Below are positions 7,646 to 13,488 of a stretch of DNA of 43,425 nucleotides, piece after piece. This DNA comes from CAZBDU01 sp964490725 (GTDB taxonomy: Bacteria; Spirochaetota; Spirochaetia; SZUA-6; DRHE01). The notes under the pieces are model-generated. The model had not been told where the DNA came from. It was given only the letters and a program-made list of their open reading frames with translations, and searched no databases. How positions within the stretch are numbered: position 1 is the first letter of the stretch; every line of letters begins with the position of its first letter. Position numbers and translations under genes: made by a program. The DNA lies in NCBI GenBank assembly GCA_964490725.1, contig CAZBDU010000043.1, positions 1 to 43,425 of the forward strand, read 5' to 3'.

Positions 7646-8283
7646 GGGCTCTCCGCCAGCGCCGCCAGGTCCCTGGGAGTGTTCAGATTGAGAAAAGCCC
7701 GCCTGCTCCGCGGGCCGTCCTCCAGGTCGAGGTAGCGCAGCCGCGCCTGGGCCAGCAGCGCCCGTACCGAGTAGCCGCCGGGGCCATCCCCGCTTCCCGC
7801 CAGGATCGCCTCCGCGCGCCCCAGCAGGGAAGCCCCGTAGAGAGCGTGCAACGGCTCGATGAGCTCGCCCACCCGCGGAACCAGCGCCTCGCAGCCGCAG
7901 GCGCGGAACAGCTCCGCCTCCCGCACGATGAGCCGGCGGTCCAGGAACGGCATGTCGCAGGCCACGCAGAACACCCCGGCGTGGGAGGCGCTCTCCAGGG
8001 CGGCGTGGATACCCGCCAGAGGCCCCCGGCCGGGAAAGCGGTCGGAGGTGACGATCACCCCTGCAGGCAGCACATCCTCCCCGGAGCCGTCCTCCGGAGC
8101 CGCCACCAGCAGCACCTCCGCGAAGAGTCCCTGCAGGAGCAGCGCGATGCGCCGCAGGAGCGGCTCCCCCTCCACGGGGATGAGCCCCTTCCTGCGCCCG
8201 CCCATGCGCCTGCCCTTGCCGCCGGCGAGGATCGCCGCGGACAAATCGGTGAAGTACCCCCCGGCACCGCCCGTCGCGCTCAC
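7642..8283 (-). CDS. mobA: MobA-type molybdenum cofactor guanylyltransferase
   Basis: The product is about 213 aa, against roughly 195 for the family. It has the nucleotidyltransferase loop LSAAILAGGKGRRMGGRRKG, then SDRFPGRGPLAGIHAAL, the metal-binding CDMPFLDRR and the C-terminal LNLNTPRDL. MobA adds GMP to molybdopterin to form MGD. The start is uncertain: GTG at 8283 is taken, but a nearby upstream TTG or a downstream TTG at DLSAAI is possible, and no strong ribosome site is seen. The gene is first in a two-gene operon with fdhD. A 14-bp palindrome at 8400-8413, shared with the ORP-like and feo promoters, lies over its probable promoter. Confidence 0.92.
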   Translation of the reverse strand: MSATGGAGGYFTDLSAAILAGGKGRRMGGRRKGLIPVEGEPLLRRIALLLQGLFAEVLLVAAPEDGSGEDVLPAGVIVTSDRFPGRGPLAGIHAALESASHAGVFCVACDMPFLDRRLIVREAELFRACGCEALVPRVGELIEPLHALYGASLLGRAEAILAGSGDGPGGYSVRALLAQARLRYLDLEDGPRSRRAFLNLNTPRDLAALAESP

Positions 8284-8718
8284 GCGGACCAATGTACCAT
8301 CGATGGGCGCCCGCCGGCCAGCGGCCCCGGCGGCGCTCTCGGGCGGCGCGCCGCGGCGCAACCCGTTGCCCCCGGAGGCGACCTCTGTTATGTTTGATAT
8401 GAGCATATTCTCAATAAGCGGCGGAGGTGTGGTCGTGACGTGCAGTCTCGGGCGGATCGCCGGAAGCCGCGGAGCGGACCTTCCAGGCCGCTGGCGCCGG
8501 AGGCGTTCCGCGCCACCCCCGTGACCTGCCTGGGGGGAATCAGGGTGCAGGAGGGGCCGGAGGTGCTGCGCAGCGTCTCCGAGGCTCAGGGGTTCCGGGG
8601 GTTCAAACCGTACGTCCGGAAGGTGAACTTGCGCATGGCACCGGAGATCCGTGGGGTCGAATCGAGCCGATCGAGCCGATTGATATGAACGACGGGCTCT
8701 GATAACTTCGATACCAGA
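8284..8718. other. Divergent 435-nt region between mobA and the UPF0251 gene
   Basis: It contains the palindromic operator at 8400-8413 and a probable minus-strand promoter for mobA. A plus-strand open frame at 8440-8688 (GTG start, 82 codons) has strongly GC-biased third positions around VTCLGGIRVQEGPEVL and FRGFKPYVRKVNLRMAP. That is more coding-like than chance, but I recognise no family and there is no good ribosome site, so it may be a gene remnant. A short repeat, TCGAGCCGA twice in tandem, occurs near 8658-8679. No clear promoter for the UPF0251 gene was seen. Confidence 0.5.
8387..8414 (-). promoter_or_regulatory. Candidate mobA-fdhD promoter with overlapping palindromic operator
   Basis: The palindrome TGAGCATATTCTCA occupies 8400-8413 and is identical to the one at 9340-9353. 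On the minus strand TTGAGA (8414-8409), a 16-nt spacer and CATAAC (8392-8387) form a plausible promoter, so the operator would cover the -35 box and half the spacer. No matching -10 box exists in the plus direction. The palindrome is clear; the promoter boxes are moderate. Confidence 0.6.
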
Positions 8719-9246
8719 ATGCCGAAACCCAAGAAAGACCGGTTCGTGCTGCAGCCCCCGTCGGTAGCCTATTTCAAACCCCAGGGAATCCCTCTCTTCC
8801 GGCTCGAGCAGGTGGTCCTGGCGCTGGACGAGTATGAAGCGATCCGCCTGGTGGACCGGGAAGGCCTGCAGCAGGCGGAAGCGGCGCAGCGCATGAAGGT
8901 ATCGCGGGCCACCTGCGCGCGGATTCTGGACAGCGCCCACCGCAAGATTGCCGAGGCTCTTACCGAAGGGAAGGCCATCCGCATCGAGGGGGGCAGCTTC
9001 GTCCTGGGGCGCAATCGCTACCGCTGCCGGCGGTGCGACGCCTTCTGGGAGACCCCCGTGGAGGAAGCGGCGCTCGCGCAGCCTGTCTGCCCTCACTGCA
9101 AGAGCGAAAGCGTCACGGACCTGGGCAGGGAGGTGGGCTCGGCCCGCGGTCCGGGACGCGGAGGACCCCGCCCCGGGGCGGGTCCGCACGGAGGCCGCGG
9201 CAGGGGACGAGGCCACGGCTGGGGGCGGGGCGGCGCCGGTTCTTGA
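8719..9246 (+). CDS. UPF0251 (DUF134) predicted DNA-binding protein with zinc ribbon and Gly/Arg tail
   Basis: This 175-aa protein matches the UPF0251 family. It has the N-terminal basic segment and FKPQGIPLFRLEQVVLALDE, followed by a helix-turn-helix (GLQQAEAAQRMKVSRAT, residues about 50-70) like sigma region 4. A KAIRIEGG strand and a C-terminal zinc ribbon with CRRC and CPHC follow. The last 35 residues are unusually rich in Gly, Arg and His, suggesting nucleic-acid or metal binding. Family members are predicted regulators. It sits between two of the shared palindromes and directly before the ORP/Mrp-like cluster, so it is the local candidate for binding them; that is inference. Confidence 0.88.
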   Translation: MPKPKKDRFVLQPPSVAYFKPQGIPLFRLEQVVLALDEYEAIRLVDREGLQQAEAAQRMKVSRATCARILDSAHRKIAEALTEGKAIRIEGGSFVLGRNRYRCRRCDAFWETPVEEAALAQPVCPHCKSESVTDLGREVGSARGPGRGGPRPGAGPHGGRGRGRGHGWGRGGAGS

Positions 9247-9331
9247 GCCGGAGCCGCCGCGCTGCCGGATTTCCTCTCCAACCACATCTGCCCTCCAAAG
9301 AACACCAGATCGCCATTTCCGTCCCCAACCC

Positions 9332-9379
9332 TTGACAAATGAGCATATTCTCATTATTCTCTTGCTGAGAATATGTTCA
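9332..9379 (+). promoter_or_regulatory. Promoter with two palindromic operators ahead of the ORP/Mrp-like cluster
   Basis: TTGACA (9332-9337), a 17-nt spacer and TATTCT (9355-9360) form the promoter. One palindrome, TGAGCATATTCTCA (9340-9353), fills the spacer. A second, TGAGAATATGTTCA (9366-9379), covers the expected start site. Their centres are 26 bp apart. Operators placed in the spacer and at the start point are typical of repression. The feoAB promoter has the same two boxes and spacing. Confidence 0.8.
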
Positions 9380-9394
9380 TTCTAGGAGGTGCGC

Positions 9395-9778
9395 ATGCCA
9401 CGAGGTGACAGAACGGGTCCGGCAGGACTGGGACCGATGACCGGCCGGGCGGCCGGTCTGTGCGCCGGTTACGGGGTGCCTGGCTATATGAACCCCCTTC
9501 CGGGCCGCGGCTTCGCGCCCTACGGCGGCAGAGGATGGCCCGGCCGGGGACGGGGGCACCGCAACTGGTACTGGGCCACCGGCCTCACGGGCTTTCAGAG
9601 AGCGGCCATGGGGATGCCCTGGGGGCACGGCTTCGCACCTGTGGCCCCCTACCAGCCCACCGTGGAGCAGGAGCTGAACGGCCTGCGCGAGCAGGTGAGG
9701 CTCATGGAGGAGAACGTCAAGCAGGCCAGGGAGCGTATCCAGGAGCTGGAGCAGGAGCAGGATAGCGAGAAGGAGTGA
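9395..9778 (+). CDS. DUF5320 small Gly-rich protein of the NifX/Mrp cluster
   Basis: This 127-aa protein starts at ATG 9395 after AGGAGGT; a GTG two codons earlier lies inside the ribosome site. The opening MPRGDRTGPAGLGPMTGRAA and CAGYGVPGYMNP are the DUF5320 signature. A Gly/Arg/Trp/His-rich middle follows, then a predicted coiled coil over about the last 40 residues (EQELNGLREQVRLMEENVKQ onward). DUF5320 proteins are found beside dinitrogenase-cofactor-like (COG1433) and Mrp/MinD genes in anaerobes. Their function is unknown. It is the first gene after the double-operator promoter. Confidence 0.88.
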   Translation: MPRGDRTGPAGLGPMTGRAAGLCAGYGVPGYMNPLPGRGFAPYGGRGWPGRGRGHRNWYWATGLTGFQRAAMGMPWGHGFAPVAPYQPTVEQELNGLREQVRLMEENVKQARERIQELEQEQDSEKE

Positions 9779-9856
9779 GGACCCGGGGGAAAGGGGGGGG
9801 CGCAGAATCACCCCGTCCGCGCCGCGCGGCGCTACTCCGGCGGAGAGGAGGAGTCG

Positions 9857-10219
9857 ATGAAGATCGCAGTGACCGCCAGGGGCTCCGACCTGGAGGCAGA
9901 AGTGGATCCCCGTTTCGGTAGAGCGCCACATTTCGTGCTCTTCGACACCGAGAGTCGCCGGACCAGCAGCATGGACAACCGTCAGAGTCTGAACGCCGTT
10001 CAGGGAGCCGGAATCCAGGCCGCCGAGACGATTTCGCGTCTGGGCGCGGAATGCCTGCTCACCGGCCACTGCGGACCCAAGGCGTTCCGCACCCTGCAAG
10101 CGGCGGGGATACAGGTGTGCTGCGGCGCCGCCGGCACGGTTGCCGAGGCGATCGCGGCCTTCCAGGGGGGGACGTTGCGGCCCTCCCCGGCGGCGGACGT
10201 GGATCCCCACTGGGCATGA
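9857..10219 (+). CDS. NifX/NafY-like (dinitrogenase FeMo-cofactor family, ORP-like) protein 1
   Basis: This 120-aa protein belongs to the COG1433 fold, which covers the C-terminal part of NifX/NifB/NafY and the orange protein (ORP) of Desulfovibrio. It begins MKIAVTARGSDLEAEVDPRFGRAPHF with a matching GADCLL-type strand (GAECLLTGHCGPKAF) and GIQVCCGAAGTV. In the known families this domain binds Mo-, Fe- or Mo-Cu-containing clusters. A GGAGAGGAGG ribosome site precedes the ATG. Its stop overlaps the next start as ATGA, so it is coupled to the MinD-type ATPase. Cys and His residues in the TGHCG and VCCG segments could be ligands. Confidence 0.9.
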   Translation: MKIAVTARGSDLEAEVDPRFGRAPHFVLFDTESRRTSSMDNRQSLNAVQGAGIQAAETISRLGAECLLTGHCGPKAFRTLQAAGIQVCCGAAGTVAEAIAAFQGGTLRPSPAADVDPHWA

Positions 10220-11106
10220 CGGTCGCCGTTGCGTCCGGCAAGGGAGGCACGGGCAAGACCACGGTGGCGGTCAGCCTGGCGCTGACCCTCACCGGTGATG
10301 TCCAATTCCTGGACTGCGATGTGGAGGAGCCCGACGCCCATCTCTTTCTGAGGCCGGAGCCGCAGGATGTGCGGCCGGTTCATGTCCTGGTTCCTGACGT
10401 GGAGGCGGCGCTCTGCACCGGCTGCGGGGCGTGCGGCCGTGCCTGCCGGTTCCACGCGATCGTCTCGTTGAAAACGCGTCCGCTGGTCTTCCCAGAGCTC
10501 TGCCACGGATGCGGCGGGTGCGCCCTGGCCTGCCCGGCCGGAGCGATTCAAGAGCGCCCACGGGCAGTGGGCGTGATCGAGCGGGGGCTGCGCGGGCGGA
10601 TACAGGTGGATTCGGGCCGCCTGAACGTGGGAGAGGCCATGGCGGGCCCTGTGATCCGCGCGCTGAAGGAGGGGGCCCACGGGCGCCGGCCAACGGTGAT
10701 CGATGCGCCGCCGGGCACCTCCTGCCCTGTGGTGGCCAGCGTGCGGGGAAGCCAGTTCGTCGTGCTGGTGACCGAACCGACGCCCTTCGGCTTGAACGAC
10801 CTGACCCTGGCGATGGGCATGGTGCGAACCCTGGGGCTGCCCTTCGGCGTTGTCATCAACCGCTCCGACATCGGAAACGAGGCGGTCCGGGAGTACTGCA
10901 GGTCCCAGGCGGTGGAGGTGCTTCTGGAGATCCCGGAGGAGCGCCGGATTGCCGAGGCCTACTCGAACGGCATCCCCGCCGTGGAGGCCGTGCCCGGCCT
11001 GCGCGGGAGTTTCCAGGCCCTCTACGAGCGCATCCTCCGCCGCGCCCAGGCGGCGGCCGCCGCCGAGCGGGAGCATCCACGGGAGAATGTCCATGCCCAC
11101 CTATGA
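10216..11106 (+). CDS. MinD-superfamily ATPase with inserted ferredoxin domain, 1
   Basis: This 296-aa protein has a deviant Walker A, SGKGGTGKTT, at residues 7-16. Two [4Fe-4S] motifs are inserted at Cys67/70/73/77 and Cys96/99/102/106. The Walker B region is VIDAPPGTSCPVVAS. This is the COG1149 architecture found in pairs in the ORP locus of Desulfovibrio and in many archaea. These ATPases are thought to assemble or transfer a metal cluster; direct biochemistry is scarce. The start overlaps the NifX-like stop (ATGA). The 3' end overlaps the next gene by 14 nt. Confidence 0.93.
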   Translation: MTVAVASGKGGTGKTTVAVSLALTLTGDVQFLDCDVEEPDAHLFLRPEPQDVRPVHVLVPDVEAALCTGCGACGRACRFHAIVSLKTRPLVFPELCHGCGGCALACPAGAIQERPRAVGVIERGLRGRIQVDSGRLNVGEAMAGPVIRALKEGAHGRRPTVIDAPPGTSCPVVASVRGSQFVVLVTEPTPFGLNDLTLAMGMVRTLGLPFGVVINRSDIGNEAVREYCRSQAVEVLLEIPEERRIAEAYSNGIPAVEAVPGLRGSFQALYERILRRAQAAAAAEREHPRENVHAHL

Positions 11107-11362
11107 ATACCAGTGCACGGAGTGCGGCCGCCGACTGGAACAGTTCCGCAGCATCACTGCGCCGCCGCTCTTGGTCTGCCCGGACTGCGGGGGAGCGCTG
11201 CGGCCCCGGATCTCCGGAGGCGCCGGCGTCATCGTGCGAAAGGCGGGACCGGCGGCCGGCCACCCGTCCAAAGCGCCGGAAGGCTCCTGCTCCCTTCATG
11301 CCGAAGGCAGGACCTGCTGCGGCCGGACCGAGCGCTGCGACGCTCCTCCCTGCGGATCCTGA
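11093..11362 (+). CDS. FmdB-family zinc-ribbon protein with Cys-rich tail
   Basis: This 89-aa protein begins MPTYEYQCTECGRR, the FmdB/CxxC_CxxC_SSSS signature, with the second zinc knuckle at VCPDCGG. The C-terminal third has six further cysteines (GSCSLH, RTCCGRTERCDAPPC). ATG 11093 is preferred because GGGAG lies 7 nt upstream; ATG 11087 in the same frame is too close. FmdB-type proteins are predicted regulators or small metal-binding proteins in C1 and formamidase operons. It lies between the two MinD-ferredoxin ATPases and overlaps the first, which suggests a role in the same metallocluster pathway. Confidence 0.85.
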   Translation: MPTYEYQCTECGRRLEQFRSITAPPLLVCPDCGGALRPRISGGAGVIVRKAGPAAGHPSKAPEGSCSLHAEGRTCCGRTERCDAPPCGS

Positions 11363-11380
11363 AGGGGGGAGGTGCAGGCC

Positions 11381-12274
11381 GTGTTGCGTGAGCTCGTGGT
11401 GATCAGCGGCAAAGGGGGGACGGGCAAGACCAGCCTCCTGGCCTCCTTCGCCGCCCTGGCCGGCAGAGCGGTGCTGGCGGACTGCGACGTAGATGCGGCG
11501 GACCTGCATCTGGTGCTCACCCCCGCAGTTCGCAGGGAGGAGACGTTCCGCAGCGGCCGCCAGGCTGTGATTCGCCGCGAACGCTGCACGGGCTGCGGGA
11601 GGTGCCTGGAGCTCTGCCGCTTCCGAGCGATCAGCCGCGTCTCCGGCAACGGGAGGGAGCCCTTGGTGCGCGTCGATCCGGCCGCCTGCGAAGGCTGCGG
11701 AGTGTGCGTGGATCATTGTCCGTCCGGAGCCATCGACTTTCCGGAGCGGGTGTGCGGGCAGTGGTTCGTTTCCGACACCCGCTACGGACCCATGGTGCAC
11801 GCCCGCTTGAGCCCCGCCGCAGAGAACTCGGGCAAGCTGGTCTCCACCGTCCGGCGGGAGGCGCGCCGGGCGGCCGGGGCCTGCGGATGCGAGCTCATCC
11901 TGGCGGACGGACCGCCGGGAACGGGTTGCCCGGTGATCGCCTCGATCAGCGGCGCCACTGCTGTGCTGGTGGTGACGGAGCCGAGCCTGGCGGGCAGGCA
12001 CGACCTGGAGCGGGTTCTGGCTCTCTGCCGGCATTTCCGCCTTCCTGCGGCGGTGTGCGTCAACAAGTGGGATCTGAACACCCGGCAGTCACAGGCGATC
12101 GAAATGTTCGCCGCAGAGAGGGGCGCGGCGCCGCTCGGCGGGATCCCCTACGATCGCGCGGTGACCACCGCACAGCTCCAGGCGCGCGCCGTGGTGGAGA
12201 TGGGCGGCAAGGCGGCGCGCGCGATCCGCCGGATCTGGCGGGGCCTCGCGAGCTTCTTGAAGGAAGGTGGATGA
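11381..12274 (+). CDS. MinD-superfamily ATPase with inserted ferredoxin domain, 2
   Basis: This protein of about 297 aa has Walker A SGKGGTGKT, two [4Fe-4S] groups (CTGCGRCLELC and CEGCGVCVDHCP) and ADGPPGTGCPVIAS. It is paralogous to the ATPase at 10216-11106 and keeps the same domain order. GTG 11381 is chosen because GGGGGGAGG ends 8 nt before it; GTG 11372 and TTG 11384 are alternatives. Pairs of such ATPases are the mark of ORP-type clusters, where they may act as a heterodimer. The stop overlaps the next start (ATGA), giving translational coupling to the Mrp-like protein. Confidence 0.92.
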   Translation: MLRELVVISGKGGTGKTSLLASFAALAGRAVLADCDVDAADLHLVLTPAVRREETFRSGRQAVIRRERCTGCGRCLELCRFRAISRVSGNGREPLVRVDPAACEGCGVCVDHCPSGAIDFPERVCGQWFVSDTRYGPMVHARLSPAAENSGKLVSTVRREARRAAGACGCELILADGPPGTGCPVIASISGATAVLVVTEPSLAGRHDLERVLALCRHFRLPAAVCVNKWDLNTRQSQAIEMFAAERGAAPLGGIPYDRAVTTAQLQARAVVEMGGKAARAIRRIWRGLASFLKEGG

Positions 12275-12720
12275 ATGGGGCAACAGGGGAAGGAAGGCCA
12301 GCGCTGCGGGGAACCTCGGCGTTCCCCGGGGGACCTGGCAGAGGTGCAGAGCAGGAGCAGCTCCGCAAGCTCGGCGAGCCGAAGGTGATGTCCATCGGCT
12401 TCTGCGGCCGCCTCGGCATGCCGGTACCGGGGGTCGTGGAGAGAATGGGTGGCTACATCTGCCCGCACTGCGGCAGGACGGGCCAGGTATTCGTAAATGG
12501 AGGGGGAGAGCGCATGGCGGTAGAGATGGGGGTGGCCTTCCGGGGGCGCATCCGCCTCGATCCGGAGATCTCCCTGTCCGCAGACGCCGGCAGGTCCTTC
12601 GTGGAGAGGACCGCCAGAGCGGAAACGGGTCGCGCCTCAGCGGCGGCGATCCGCACGGCTATGGAGCCCCGGCCGCAGGCCCGCCTGGCGGCGCCTGCCA
12701 AACACCAAAGGAGGAGATGA
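12271..12720 (+). CDS. Mrp/NBP35-derived protein lacking the P-loop
   Basis: The 149-aa product is the distal part of an Mrp/ApbC ATPase. KVMSIGF matches the middle of Mrp. It then jumps directly to LGMPVPGVVERMGGYICPHCG, GGGERMAVEMGVAFRGRI and DAGRSFVE, which is the usual C-terminus with its CxxC Fe-S site. The Walker A region and the segment with the catalytic PPGTGD are both missing, and about 38 Gly-rich residues replace the N-terminus. The frame is intact, codon use is normal, and both ends overlap neighbours as ATGA. It may therefore be a working non-ATPase scaffold rather than debris. The alternative is a recent internal deletion. Confidence 0.75.
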   Translation: MNGATGEGRPALRGTSAFPGGPGRGAEQEQLRKLGEPKVMSIGFCGRLGMPVPGVVERMGGYICPHCGRTGQVFVNGGGERMAVEMGVAFRGRIRLDPEISLSADAGRSFVERTARAETGRASAAAIRTAMEPRPQARLAAPAKHQRRR

Positions 12721-13058
12721 TGCGTGTTGCCATTCCCATCGCCGGCGGAAGGCTGGCCATGCACTTCGGGCACTGCGAGCGCTTCGCCCTGATCGATGTC
12801 GACCGGGAGGCAGGAACCATCCTGGCGACCGAGGAGCTCCAGGCTCCGCAGCACGAACCCGGGCTGCTGCCCCGCTGGCTGGCGGAGCACGGGGCGCAGT
12901 TGATCATCGCCGGGGGCATGGGCAGCCGCGCCCAGGAGCTGTTCGCCCGCAACGGCATCCAGGTCGTGGTGGGCGCCCCGTCCCGCCCCGCCGAGGAGCT
13001 GACTTCTTCCTACCTGGCCGGCACGCTGCAGGCGGGACAGAACGTCTGCGACCACTGA
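12720..13058 (+). CDS. NifX/NafY-like (FeMo-cofactor family, ORP-like) protein 2
   Basis: This 112-aa COG1433 protein begins MRVAIPIAGGRLAMHFGHCERFALIDVD, with the conserved HFGHCE motif expected to touch a metal cluster. The distal half (LIIAGGMGSRAQELFARNGI, VVVGAP) completes the fold, and the protein ends NVCDH. Two ATGs are possible: 12717 overlaps the Mrp-like stop, while 12720 is better spaced from AAGGAGG. It differs clearly from the first NifX-like protein, so this locus has two cluster carriers and two ATPases. It is the last intact gene of the cluster. Confidence 0.9.
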   Translation: MRVAIPIAGGRLAMHFGHCERFALIDVDREAGTILATEELQAPQHEPGLLPRWLAEHGAQLIIAGGMGSRAQELFARNGIQVVVGAPSRPAEELTSSYLAGTLQAGQNVCDH

Positions 13059-13065
13059 AAGCCGG

Positions 13066-13473
13066 ATGAGCGGCGCGCCGGTCTTCGGCCCGGTCCCCTC
13101 CCGCCCTCCGGGCGGCGGGGCGAGCGGCGCCTGGAGGTACTGCGCACACGGGGCGAGAAGGTGGACCGCCTCAGCTTCGTGCCCGCCGGCGAGCCCACCC
13201 TGGACGCCCGGCTGGGGCGAAGCATCGAGCTGCTGCAGGATCTGGGCCTGCCGGTAGCTGAACGCGGCGGAGGACCCTCTGGCCATCACGGCGGTGCATT
13301 CCATGCGGCCTGCGGCGGTGGCGGGCCTGCTGGCGCAGAGCGGCGCATCATGGACGGTGGTGGAGAGGCTGCTGGAGGAAGGGCGCCTGGTGGAGGTGCG
13401 CTACGGCAGCCAGTGCTACTACGTGCGGCGCTCCACCGGTGACCGGAGGGCGGGCGCGGACCAGGAAACTTGA
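13066..13473 (+). pseudogene. Decayed radical SAM gene (COG0731-like)
   Basis: ATG 13066 opens MSGAPVFGPVPSR, the start of COG0731 radical SAM proteins. The frame then shifts, and the segment with the CxxxCxxC cluster is missing. A second frame gives KVDRLSFVPAGEPTLDARLG, matching the family's conserved GEPTL strand. A third gives a winged-helix-like end, VVERLLEEGRLVEVRYGSQC, stopping at 13473. The catalytic cysteines and most of the barrel are gone, so it cannot be active. COG0731 genes commonly accompany NifX/MinD clusters, so this looks like a lost cluster member. Confidence 0.7.
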
Positions 13474-13488
13474 TTCTGGAGGCGGACA

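Noticed and set aside
9340..9379. Fur box or CooA/FNR site as the identity of the palindromes
   Set aside because: The half-sites meet without the 1-bp gap of Fur boxes and do not match TTGAT-N4-ATCAA or TGTCA-N6-TGACA. The binding protein is left open.
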